Part shown: positions 1-12,688 of the stretch, in pieces | Layout: the number at the start of each line of letters is the position of its first letter | Numbering within the stretch: position 1 is the stretch's first letter | IMG/VR virus record: IMGVR_UViG_3300045999_010772 | Coordinates: 1-25,326 of that record | Direction: 5' to 3' (one strand) | Length of the DNA: 25,326 nucleotides | From: a virus | Translations under genes and position numbers: made by a program | Notes under the pieces: model-generated | Told to the model about the DNA's origin: nothing | What the model saw: only the letters and a program-made list of their open reading frames with translations | The model's database searches: none

Positions 1-26
1 ACCTTAATGTAGTTTTTGTTATTCAT
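1..26 (-). CDS. Possible start of the next late gene (5' end only)
   Basis: An ATG at 26 to 24 lies one base after the TAA stop of the 837-residue structural gene. It opens a frame reading MNNKNYIK that stays open to the window edge. The tight stop/start junction matches the packing elsewhere in this cluster. The eight residues are too few for any family assignment, and no clear Shine-Dalgarno sequence precedes the ATG, so it may be a chance start. Confidence 0.4.
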
Positions 27-27
27 T

Positions 28-2541
28 TTAAGCAAGCGCAATAACTCTAAAATCAGTCATCCTTGGTGGGAAAGCTTGATTTGTTCCAGATCCAATCATT
101 TTAATGCTAAAGTACTTGAATGATGGAAGATTTGAGACCGTAAATTCATAGTCTCTATATGGCAAATCGCTAATTATATATCCAATACCATCAGTTTTAA
201 TAACTTTCTTATCAGGCGTTCCATCACTTAAAGAATCGGATAAGACTCTTCCATCCTGTGTTACATTTGAATATCCGGGGAATGGATAATAAACTGATGG
301 CTCGTTTGGATCATTTTTAATTGAATATAAAGCTCTTAAATCGCTGGAGGTATTTACATATGCGGCAACAATCACCTTCAGTGAAGTAGCTGGAATTTCC
401 AATAGAATACTATTAGTTACATATACGAATGAAGAAGGATCATCCTCTATAGTGTTGACTCTATTGTCTGTAACATAATTTTCAATAGGACTATTAATTC
501 TATTGGTTGTAAAGACCATAGATGCTCTATCTAAATCAACGGTTGGTGATATATAACTATCTGACGTGGATAAGAATAAGTCTAAAGTTAAAGATTTTTG
601 ATCTGGAATGTTTACCAACCTTTCTTGTTCATTTATCTGAGAGCATATTAATCTTGGGGAGTCAAAATAAGTATTTTTTTCCAATTCAATATCAACAAAC
701 CCCTTATCTTCAAAAGAAATTTCTGTCCCGTCAACACTAGTTCCAGAAATAGTTCTCATTCTTGAAGTAATATTAGTGCCATTGAGTATTGTTGTTTGGA
801 TATTGGGTTTTACAAGTTCATATTGTATATTTTGTGTTGCAGTAACAGTTGATCTTCCTCCTAATGATCTCGATTCATTTGCATAAAGTTTAGGGAAAGA
901 TGATCCAACGCTTCTATCTACCTGACCAAAAGGCAGCGCAGATGTTTTTCCACTTTGAGTTGTATCAACTCTAATAGTATAGTAATCAAAGTCAATTGGA
1001 TCAAAAACAGTAGAATCTTGGAGTGTGTGTTGTCTGTTTATTCTTCTAAGGGATATTCCGTCTATTTCATACTTATACACTAGAGTTCCTGCATCATATG
1101 AAAATGCAGTTGTTTGATCAATTTCTCTTGTTATTCCTGTTAATGTATTTGCCGTAACTCCCTCATATGCAATTATTTCCTTACCAATTAAAATATATCC
1201 GGGATTTGTACTTCCGACTCCTACATTTTCAAAAGTAGAAAAGTTTATTGTGCCATCTAAAGTAATACTTTGAGTAGAGTTTGATGCATAACTGGAAATC
1301 AATTTTGCAGGTTTTATGTCGCTTTGGACGCCATTTATTATTACAATATTTTCTCCTGCGTGCATTCCGTGGTTTTTGTGATTTACTCTAATATTAAGAC
1401 CATCAGAGTTTACTTGAACTCCATCATCTAATATTAAAACATTTGCACCAACAGAAGCGTTTAAATCCGTTGTTATTCCTAAACTATTGGTATATTGTAC
1501 TGTCTTACCAATACCAGTTAGAAAATCACCTTGAACATTGTCCAAAATAAGTTCATTTATTCCAGTTAAACCTGAAACAGATATTTGTAAATTTTTTCCT
1601 AAAGATTGCGATCCTACTTGGTTTGCTGATAAAACATCTCCAATGACATATCCAGAACCACCTCCCCCAGATGAAATTGTAGCTGCTATAGCAACTCCAT
1701 TTTCGATCATAATATCTGCAGTTGCATTTCTACCACTTCCCGTGATACTAGTTAAAGCAACTCCTGTATAGGTAAAGGATCCTATAGAAGGAGTATATCC
1801 AATTCCCGGATTTACAATCGTCAGATTTCCAGTAGCAATTCCAGCAGCGGCAACATAATTACCTGTTGCATTAGATTCTCTTTGGAGAATAGTATTACCA
1901 AATTTAAGTCCAGAATCATTTACTGTCGATCCAAGAGAAATCCTTACTCTTCTCGAAGAAAACTCAAGAGGATTTTTAACTAAAGTGGCAATTTGTTTAT
2001 TTCCGCCACTTAATGGTGGATTGAAAAATCTAAAATTGCCCTCAGTTGATGTAAAATTTGCTCTGTATAGTATAAATTTAAGGTCTTCAAAAGGACTCTC
2101 GTTCCAAGTTGCAGCATTTTGAGATTTGAAAAGACCACCTAGAGTTGGTTGTTTTGTTACCAATACTTGTCTAGATTCAAGTAAAGAAGCAGTAGTTACA
2201 TCAACTTCAGTAAGTTTAGAAACCCAAACATTGTAATTTTCCGACATGGAAAGTATAACAATTGCGTGGAATTTTCTTCCTTCCAAATAAACTGGAGAAG
2301 GGAATGTAACTCTAGTTGCAACTGTAGCATCCTCAGAAACTGCAACCTCAAATGGTTCTAATACAACTTCAGAAAATGGGTATACCTTTTTCTTTGGCAG
2401 ACCAAGTTCCATTGGCCTGAGTTGAATGGTTACTGGTAAAATCGGGTCTTTTGTGTTAAAGAATAAATCTATAGATGTGACAAAAACTCCCTTTCGATTA
2501 TCAACAAAAAATGATTGGGCTAGTGGATCTACAACTTTCAT
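28..2541 (-). CDS. Virion structural protein of the DPLAQ type (tail/baseplate fibre protein)
   Basis: This 837-residue protein starts with MKVVDPLAQSFFVDN, followed by a region conserved in marine T4-like phage structural proteins (VYPFSEVVLEPFEV near residue 53, then PVYLEG, VWVSKLTEVDVTT, QPTLGGLFKSQNAATW). Its C-terminus, PPRMTDFRVIALA, is also typical of that group. The middle (about residues 240 to 480) carries inserted repeat modules: a GSGY beta module, an HGMHAGENIVI segment and a GKEIIAYEG segment, all with relatives in the 4040-residue protein. From memory, in related phages the DPLAQ region usually lies in the same polypeptide as the DUF4815 region; here it is a separate gene. It has its own late-promoter-like motif 22 nt upstream, and only a weak purine-rich ribosome binding site (AAAAGA). 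No catalytic motif is visible. A virion role is likely; the exact position in the tail is inferred. Confidence 0.85.
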   Translation of the reverse strand: MKVVDPLAQSFFVDNRKGVFVTSIDLFFNTKDPILPVTIQLRPMELGLPKKKVYPFSEVVLEPFEVAVSEDATVATRVTFPSPVYLEGRKFHAIVILSMSENYNVWVSKLTEVDVTTASLLESRQVLVTKQPTLGGLFKSQNAATWNESPFEDLKFILYRANFTSTEGNFRFFNPPLSGGNKQIATLVKNPLEFSSRRVRISLGSTVNDSGLKFGNTILQRESNATGNYVAAAGIATGNLTIVNPGIGYTPSIGSFTYTGVALTSITGSGRNATADIMIENGVAIAATISSGGGGSGYVIGDVLSANQVGSQSLGKNLQISVSGLTGINELILDNVQGDFLTGIGKTVQYTNSLGITTDLNASVGANVLILDDGVQVNSDGLNIRVNHKNHGMHAGENIVIINGVQSDIKPAKLISSYASNSTQSITLDGTINFSTFENVGVGSTNPGYILIGKEIIAYEGVTANTLTGITREIDQTTAFSYDAGTLVYKYEIDGISLRRINRQHTLQDSTVFDPIDFDYYTIRVDTTQSGKTSALPFGQVDRSVGSSFPKLYANESRSLGGRSTVTATQNIQYELVKPNIQTTILNGTNITSRMRTISGTSVDGTEISFEDKGFVDIELEKNTYFDSPRLICSQINEQERLVNIPDQKSLTLDLFLSTSDSYISPTVDLDRASMVFTTNRINSPIENYVTDNRVNTIEDDPSSFVYVTNSILLEIPATSLKVIVAAYVNTSSDLRALYSIKNDPNEPSVYYPFPGYSNVTQDGRVLSDSLSDGTPDKKVIKTDGIGYIISDLPYRDYEFTVSNLPSFKYFSIKMIGSGTNQAFPPRMTDFRVIALA
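1635..1825 (-). repeat. GSGY-type beta module inside the DPLAQ protein
   Basis: Two copies of a motif of the form G-x-G-Y occur here (NPGIGYTPS and GGGGSGYVIGD), separated by a stretch rich in Ala and Ile. The same motif pair recurs in the gp8 homologue and many times in the 4040-residue protein. It is a protein-level module, not a DNA repeat. Confidence 0.6.
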
Positions 2542-2562
2542 TTATCTTTTACTATTATTGTT

Positions 2563-2570
2563 TATTTATT
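2563..2570 (-). promoter_or_regulatory. Late-promoter-like AATAAATA before the DPLAQ gene
   Basis: The 37-nt gap between the SET gene and the DPLAQ gene reads AATAAATA on the coding strand, 21 nt before the ATG at 2541. The T4 late promoter consensus is TATAAATA at -10. The same octamer lies in the two other gaps longer than 20 nt. The gap is very AT-rich, so a chance match is possible. Confidence 0.45.
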
Positions 2571-2578
2571 TTAATTTT

Positions 2579-2986
2579 TCACTCTTCATTAAACCATGAA
2601 GCATCATCTACACCATAATTTAAAGTTAGCTCCTCTCCAACCTCAATATCAGCAATGGCATAGTGCCTCATTACTTCATTTACCTTATCAATTTCATATT
2701 CAACATTGGCATCGGAACTGTGATTATATAAACCACAAAAACCCATTCCTATAATTGCAAATTCGTTATTTAGGGCATAACTATATCTTGTGCAAGATGA
2801 ACCATTAGTAAGTTCTTCAGCTGGAATTTTGAAATATGGAAATTCCTCTAAAATTTCATATTTTTTTATTGGTTCCCGAGCAAAAACTCCCCATCTGTGA
2901 ATTTTTGATCTTTTGACTATTAATTTTTCCGAAAATAAAAGTTCATCCAAATACATTAATTTGGATGAGTTTAAATCTACTCTCAT
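2579..2986 (-). CDS. SET-domain protein, probable protein-lysine methyltransferase
   Basis: This 135-residue protein has the main SET motifs in order. HRWGVFA (residues 30 to 36) matches the GxGVFA start that helps bind S-adenosylmethionine. LYNHSSDANVEYE (86 to 98) matches the NHS-x-x-x-N knot. GEELTLNYG (117 to 125) contains the catalytic-site tyrosine (Y124). There is no Cys-rich pre- or post-SET region, so it is a minimal SET domain. SET enzymes transfer methyl groups from S-adenosylmethionine to lysine side chains; the substrate here is unknown, and neighbouring virion proteins are one candidate. The start at 2986 is supported by GGAG 8 nt upstream. The preceding S74 frame stops 5 nt before it, which suggests translational coupling. 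An alternative start is Met11, which lies in the loop of a hairpin. Confidence 0.85.
   Translation of the reverse strand: MRVDLNSSKLMYLDELLFSEKLIVKRSKIHRWGVFAREPIKKYEILEEFPYFKIPAEELTNGSSCTRYSYALNNEFAIIGMGFCGLYNHSSDANVEYEIDKVNEVMRHYAIADIEVGEELTLNYGVDDASWFNEE
2943..2968 (-). repeat. 10-bp perfect inverted repeat near the start of the SET gene
   Basis: The arms TCATCCAAAT (2943 to 2952) and ATTTGGATGA (2959 to 2968) are perfectly complementary with a 6-nt loop. On the mRNA the stem begins about 18 nt after the SET start codon. The loop contains an in-frame AUG (Met11). No T-run follows, so it does not look like an intrinsic terminator. Confidence 0.6.
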
Positions 2987-2991
2987 TCAAA

Positions 2992-3235
2992 TCACTCCAT
3001 TTTATTGTTTAGTGAGTCCAGCTCTTGTTTTAATTCTTTTATGGCTTCAATCATAACTGGGATCAACTGTCGGTAATCAACTGCCAAATAACCATTTTCT
3101 TGCATTTCAACCATTTCGGGAAATTCTTTTTGAACTTCCTGTGCTATAACGCCATAAGCGTTTCCGGTGATCCCTGTTATTTCTTCCATTTTTTCATTCC
3201 ATTCATAATATTTTCCATTCAATTTTGTAATTTTG

Positions 3236-3252
<17 letters not shown>
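2992..3252 (-). CDS. C-terminal part of an S74 intramolecular chaperone domain, in the +1 frame
   Basis: The 86 residues from the ATG at 3252 carry the body of a Peptidase_S74 (endosialidase-type intramolecular chaperone) domain: LDKITKLNGKYYEWN (5 to 19), GVIAQEVQKEFPE (34 to 46) and VDYRQLIPVMIEAIKELK (58 to 75). The N-terminal part of the same domain (SDINLKDNIQSIDNAL) is at the end of the upstream 1981-residue protein in a different frame. The two frames overlap by 17 nt, and this frame is open upstream only as far as 3279. No Shine-Dalgarno sequence precedes the ATG (the upstream bases read AACTTTAATA), which argues against independent initiation. It is therefore either the distal part of a frameshifted product or the remnant of a broken one. 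S74 domains trimerise, fold phage fibre tips and then cleave themselves off. Confidence 0.8.
2995..2998 (-). promoter_or_regulatory. Ribosome binding site GGAG for the SET gene
   Basis: GGAG on the coding strand lies 8 nt before the ATG at 2986, within the last codons of the S74 frame. It is the clearest Shine-Dalgarno sequence in the window and decides the SET start. Confidence 0.7.
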
Positions 3253-9181
<5,929 letters not shown>

Positions 9182-9187
9182 GAGTCT

Positions 9188-10741
9188 TTAAAATTGCAAA
9201 ATAACTTTAATATCTTCTTTTTGATTTATAGACCTAGTTATGGATGGTCTATTATCAACATATATTATGTTTCCAGAATATTTTTTAACTTCTGGATTTG
9301 CTACTCCTCTCAAAAAAGATTGACCGAGGTAATATGTTCTATTATTTATTGAGGTAGAAACGCCAGTAAAGTTAGTGTCGATTTGTAATGTTACGTTACT
9401 ACCAACAATATTTACTGATCCACCGCTTGTTGGAGATGATGTAAATCTATTTAAATTAAATCCATAAGTGGGTGAAGTATTTTGTGACCCATCTGTATTG
9501 AATCCGACTAAGGACTTATCTTGCCAATATTTTAGAACTCCCGTTGAAGTATCATATGAAATCACTCTACCAACAGCTGTTGTTCCAGTTGCAATTGTTT
9601 GTGTAATTGTCGAATCTGGAGGAAATACTGCAATACTGACACCAATACCAGTTAATCGTAAAGCATAAGCAGAACTAACCTTATTATCTACTAGTAAAGA
9701 AGTTGAACTTGGTTGCTGTGGATTTTTAATAATACCAATTCTGGCAATTTGATTGCCAGTTATAAAATCTGGATTTTCTGTATCATTTTCAATTCTGGAA
9801 AAGACAAGAACATTTGTTGCACCAAGTTCTTTATAAATGTTTGCTCCATGTCCACCCTGTGGTGGTATGATTACATCAAATATTGGCGAAGTTGCTCCAA
9901 GAGGAACTCCACCAGAAACTAAATCGATAGTTCCATATGTATATCCGCTTCCACCTCTAGAAATCGTAATACTATCTACTTTAGACTCGCTATTGATAAC
10001 TATGGTTGCTTCTGCATTAGATCCATCACCTTTTATAGGAACTCTGGAATAAGTTCTATTTGCAGTTCCAAGACCAACTCCACGATTTCTTATCGTAATA
10101 ATTTTCAATTGCCCACTAACCGTAGAGTTATCCCTTACTGCAGCATTGTCTGATGCAGTTTCCCAATCCTTTGGTACAGGTATGAAGTTTGTAGAATCAA
10201 ATTTTATAATTTCACTTGGTTTTATTGTATAAAGATATTTCCAAATGTATCCATCACCACTATTTCCTGCTGGTCTTGGTTCTAGATCTGTAAATGTTGG
10301 TTGATCTAGGGATGGTCTTCCTGTAGGATTTTCTGGATCTACTCCATTGTATAAGCAAATATAAACCTTATAATCTTCATTAATTACAAAATAATTTGCT
10401 TGATATAAACTTGTTGCCCCAGATGGTTTTGATGTATTTGTTCTACTAATATCATGGCGATACATATCATATGTTATGCCCGATGTCCAAACATTCTTTT
10501 TTACCACTTGGGAAACATCACCGGGAGAAATTCTCTTCAATGCAATCATTGTATCCCAATAGTCATTCTCCTGCTCAAAACTATCTTTCGGTGCCGGAGG
10601 ATTAGAATCCCAAGATGAGGAATAATTTGTGGCGTTTGGCAAACCAACAAAAGAATAATAAGAATTTGATGTAGAAATCAAATCATCTACAAAATTCTTG
10701 GCGTTTAATATTCTAATTTGATCTGTTATAATTGCAGACAT
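9188..10741 (-). CDS. 8: Baseplate wedge protein gp8 homologue
   Basis: This protein has 517 residues. Its C-terminus, IIYVDNRPSITRSINQKED, aligns with the T4 gp8 C-terminus (MIYMENRPPIIMAMDQTEE). GDGYIWKYLYTIKPSE (about 163 to 178) aligns with GDGYVWEYLFEIPPD of T4, and the following NFIPVPKDWE matches the T4 EYIVVPWPEE segment (recalled sequences). In T4, gp8 is a dimeric baseplate wedge subunit that binds gp7 and gp10. T4 gp8 has 334 residues, so this protein is about 180 longer. The extra length lies between the core and the C-terminus and includes a GSGY-type beta module (GGSGYTYGTIDL). An AATAAATA late-promoter-like motif lies upstream, in the 28-nt gap after the fibre gene. The downstream DUF4815 gene starts 6 nt after its stop. 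Confidence 0.9.
   Translation of the reverse strand: MSAIITDQIRILNAKNFVDDLISTSNSYYSFVGLPNATNYSSSWDSNPPAPKDSFEQENDYWDTMIALKRISPGDVSQVVKKNVWTSGITYDMYRHDISRTNTSKPSGATSLYQANYFVINEDYKVYICLYNGVDPENPTGRPSLDQPTFTDLEPRPAGNSGDGYIWKYLYTIKPSEIIKFDSTNFIPVPKDWETASDNAAVRDNSTVSGQLKIITIRNRGVGLGTANRTYSRVPIKGDGSNAEATIVINSESKVDSITISRGGSGYTYGTIDLVSGGVPLGATSPIFDVIIPPQGGHGANIYKELGATNVLVFSRIENDTENPDFITGNQIARIGIIKNPQQPSSTSLLVDNKVSSAYALRLTGIGVSIAVFPPDSTITQTIATGTTAVGRVISYDTSTGVLKYWQDKSLVGFNTDGSQNTSPTYGFNLNRFTSSPTSGGSVNIVGSNVTLQIDTNFTGVSTSINNRTYYLGQSFLRGVANPEVKKYSGNIIYVDNRPSITRSINQKEDIKVILQF
9910..10105 (-). repeat. GSGY-type beta module inside gp8
   Basis: The segment from NRGVGLGTANRTYSRVP to GGSGYTYGTIDLVSGG has the two-motif layout of the GSGY modules seen in the neighbouring giant protein. 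It falls in the part of gp8 that has no T4 counterpart, so it is probably an inserted decoration. Confidence 0.55.
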
Positions 10742-10757
10742 TTTACAGTTTTTTATC

Positions 10758-10765
10758 TATTTATT
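10758..10765 (-). promoter_or_regulatory. Late-promoter-like AATAAATA before gp8
   Basis: The 28-nt gap between the fibre gene and gp8 carries AATAAATA on the coding strand, 16 nt before the ATG at 10741. It resembles the T4 late -10 element TATAAATA. The short distance to the start would leave only a very short leader. Confidence 0.45.
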
Positions 10766-10769
10766 GAGG

Positions 10770-12653
10770 TTACTGAGTTACTCCAACACCAGTGTTTCTG
10801 GAAAGAAGAGTTGATTTCCAACGACTTCCTCTAAGGGGAATACAGAAACTGTTATTATTCATAATATTTAATGTTAAAGCATTTGTATTTACATTTCCAT
10901 TTTCTAAGTACACTGATATTTTTGTATAGTGTGTTGCGTTGTTCATAATTGTTGAGAATCCAACACTAGTCAAAGCGGTTCCGACAATACTTAGAATCGT
11001 TGGCGATGCAACTATTGGAGATGCTGTCGCTATACCAGTAGATGGCGTTGTAGTAACAACTGCACTTAAAGATGATGGAGCACTATGAGTTGATAATGTA
11101 AAAGTAGTGACTCCAGTAACTCCTTTTAGAAAATAGAGATCAAAATCTATTTCATAAACACCATTTGCAACGAGAGGAATTACTCCAGGATCGAAAAAGT
11201 TTGTTGCAACTCCAGGTGTTCCAGTTGCAGCTAGAGTTGGTCTGTTGGAAGATAATCTAAAGGAATTTATTGTGGGAATATATCCTCTTCCTCCGGTTGT
11301 AACTCCAGTGGCATAATAATTTTGTCCATCATATTCTATTGTGCCAAGAGTCCCATTCCCACTCAATAATCCACCAGCACTAAATTGGAAAGCGGGAATA
11401 TTTGTAGTTCCTTGTCCAGCAACATATCCATTTGCTGTTATGATACCAGTAACTTCAAGATGACCATTTGTAATTGTTGTTCCAGATCCAACTGAAGAAA
11501 CACCGGATACATTTGAGTGCGTGCTTTGGAGAATTGATAATGTTGAAATTCCTGAATATGATAAGTTAGTTCCTGATAAAGTAGAAACTGTAGAAATTCC
11601 TGAATAGGATAAGTTAGTTCCTGATAAAGTAGAAACTGTAGAAATTCCTGAATAGGATAAGTTAGTACCATCCAGGGTAGAAATGGTAGCTATTCCAGTG
11701 ATTATTGTGGTTCCATTGACATCTAAAGATGACTTTGGACCAGTGCTACCAATACCAACACCAGTTGATGTAACTCTTGCCTTTTCGTTGCTACTTAATA
11801 GTCCACCGACAAAGAAAGAAAGATATCTATCACTGGCAGCACCTATTGAAAATGCACCATTTGAAGCATAAAGATATCCATCGTTTGCTCCATTTATTGA
11901 CCAAGTTGAGGTTGAATATCCACTATTATTAATGCCCAAGTCAATGTAATTTGTAGTGTTAGTTCCGTTGTTAGCGGTCAAAACAATATCTGCTGATGCA
12001 ATATCACCAGAACTGGCATTTCTTACATTTATTTGACCAAAAGTGTTTTCCGAAATAGTAAAGTCGGAAATAGTATATTGTAGTGATAAAGGACTTCCGG
12101 AAGAAACAACAGATAATTTGCTTGATGGTACTGTTGTTCCTATACCTACACTAGATCCAGAACCAACAAAAGCAGCTCCTCCAGAAACCTGAAGTTTTTG
12201 ATTCTGCGTCCCACTAGAACTTGCAGTTCCGATTAAAACTGGACCATTGATAAAAGTAGAAACTCCAACTATTTGTAGATCAACAAAAGTGTTTGGAGCT
12301 GCTTGGACTGCAGATTCTATAGTAGCTGTTGTTATAGTATCAAGAGAAGAAATATTCTTCAACTGACCGGATGAACTTACTATTTCAGTTGAACCAAGTT
12401 TATATGAATCTGCACTTATATCACCTACAACCTGAAGTTTTGATGATGGATTAGTAGAACCAATACCAACATTAAAGGAGGTTGAAGAAATACCAACAAC
12501 TGTTTTTCCCACACCAACATATAAATTACTACTGTCCCCCAAAAGATTATATAATTCGCTAAAATTATCGTTAACCTTTGTTGCACCTGATCTTAAAGTA
12601 TCACCCGTTCCATCATTTGGAAGAGCACCTATATTGATAGTCGATTTAGACAT
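10770..12653 (-). CDS. Tail-fibre-like structural protein
   Basis: This 627-residue protein starts with INIGALPNDGTGDTLRSGAT followed by KVNDNFSELY, an N-terminal signature common to fibre and structural proteins of marine T4-like phages. Three copies of a VGIGSTxPxSxLxVxG motif (about residues 60, 170 and 300) are typical of phage fibre shafts. A 16-residue unit (LSYSGISTVSTLSGTN) is tandemly repeated at about 326 to 373. The C-terminal 180 residues look like a beta-rich head ending NSFCIPLRGSRWKSTLLSRN. Unlike many proteins of this type it has no S74 chaperone domain. It sits between the gp7-like gene and gp8 and has its own late-promoter-like motif. Host receptor binding is plausible but inferred. 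Confidence 0.8.
   Translation of the reverse strand: MSKSTINIGALPNDGTGDTLRSGATKVNDNFSELYNLLGDSSNLYVGVGKTVVGISSTSFNVGIGSTNPSSKLQVVGDISADSYKLGSTEIVSSSGQLKNISSLDTITTATIESAVQAAPNTFVDLQIVGVSTFINGPVLIGTASSSGTQNQKLQVSGGAAFVGSGSSVGIGTTVPSSKLSVVSSGSPLSLQYTISDFTISENTFGQINVRNASSGDIASADIVLTANNGTNTTNYIDLGINNSGYSTSTWSINGANDGYLYASNGAFSIGAASDRYLSFFVGGLLSSNEKARVTSTGVGIGSTGPKSSLDVNGTTIITGIATISTLDGTNLSYSGISTVSTLSGTNLSYSGISTVSTLSGTNLSYSGISTLSILQSTHSNVSGVSSVGSGTTITNGHLEVTGIITANGYVAGQGTTNIPAFQFSAGGLLSGNGTLGTIEYDGQNYYATGVTTGGRGYIPTINSFRLSSNRPTLAATGTPGVATNFFDPGVIPLVANGVYEIDFDLYFLKGVTGVTTFTLSTHSAPSSLSAVVTTTPSTGIATASPIVASPTILSIVGTALTSVGFSTIMNNATHYTKISVYLENGNVNTNALTLNIMNNNSFCIPLRGSRWKSTLLSRNTGVGVTQ
11533..11676 (-). 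repeat. 48-bp tandem repeat, three copies, in frame
   Basis: Units at 11533 to 11580, 11581 to 11628 and 11629 to 11676 share long identical stretches. A degenerate fourth follows to about 11724. Each encodes one 16-residue LSYSGIST-VSTLSGTN turn of the fibre shaft. The high nucleotide identity suggests recent duplication or ongoing copy-number change. Confidence 0.88.
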
Positions 12654-12680
12654 TTTTTGTCTACTTTTATTTAACTAACA

Positions 12681-12688
12681 TATTTATT
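12681..12688 (-). promoter_or_regulatory. Late-promoter-like AATAAATA before the fibre gene
   Basis: AATAAATA on the coding strand overlaps the stop codon of the 4040-residue gene and lies 27 nt before the fibre ATG at 12653. It matches the T4 late -10 element at seven of eight positions and has the most natural spacing of the three candidates. Confidence 0.5.

Noticed and set aside
2943-2968. Inverted repeat as an intrinsic terminator
   Set aside because: It lies inside the SET coding region and is not followed by a T-run on the transcribed strand.
9343-9350. AATAAATA copy within gp8 as a promoter
   Set aside because: It lies deep in coding sequence far from any downstream start; kept only as a measure of chance occurrence.
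11438-11671. Short repetitive minus-strand frame
   Set aside because: It is the alternative frame of the 48-bp tandem repeat inside the fibre gene.
11533-11676. Possible CRISPR array
   Set aside because: The units are contiguous, lack unique spacers and encode a fibre repeat in frame.
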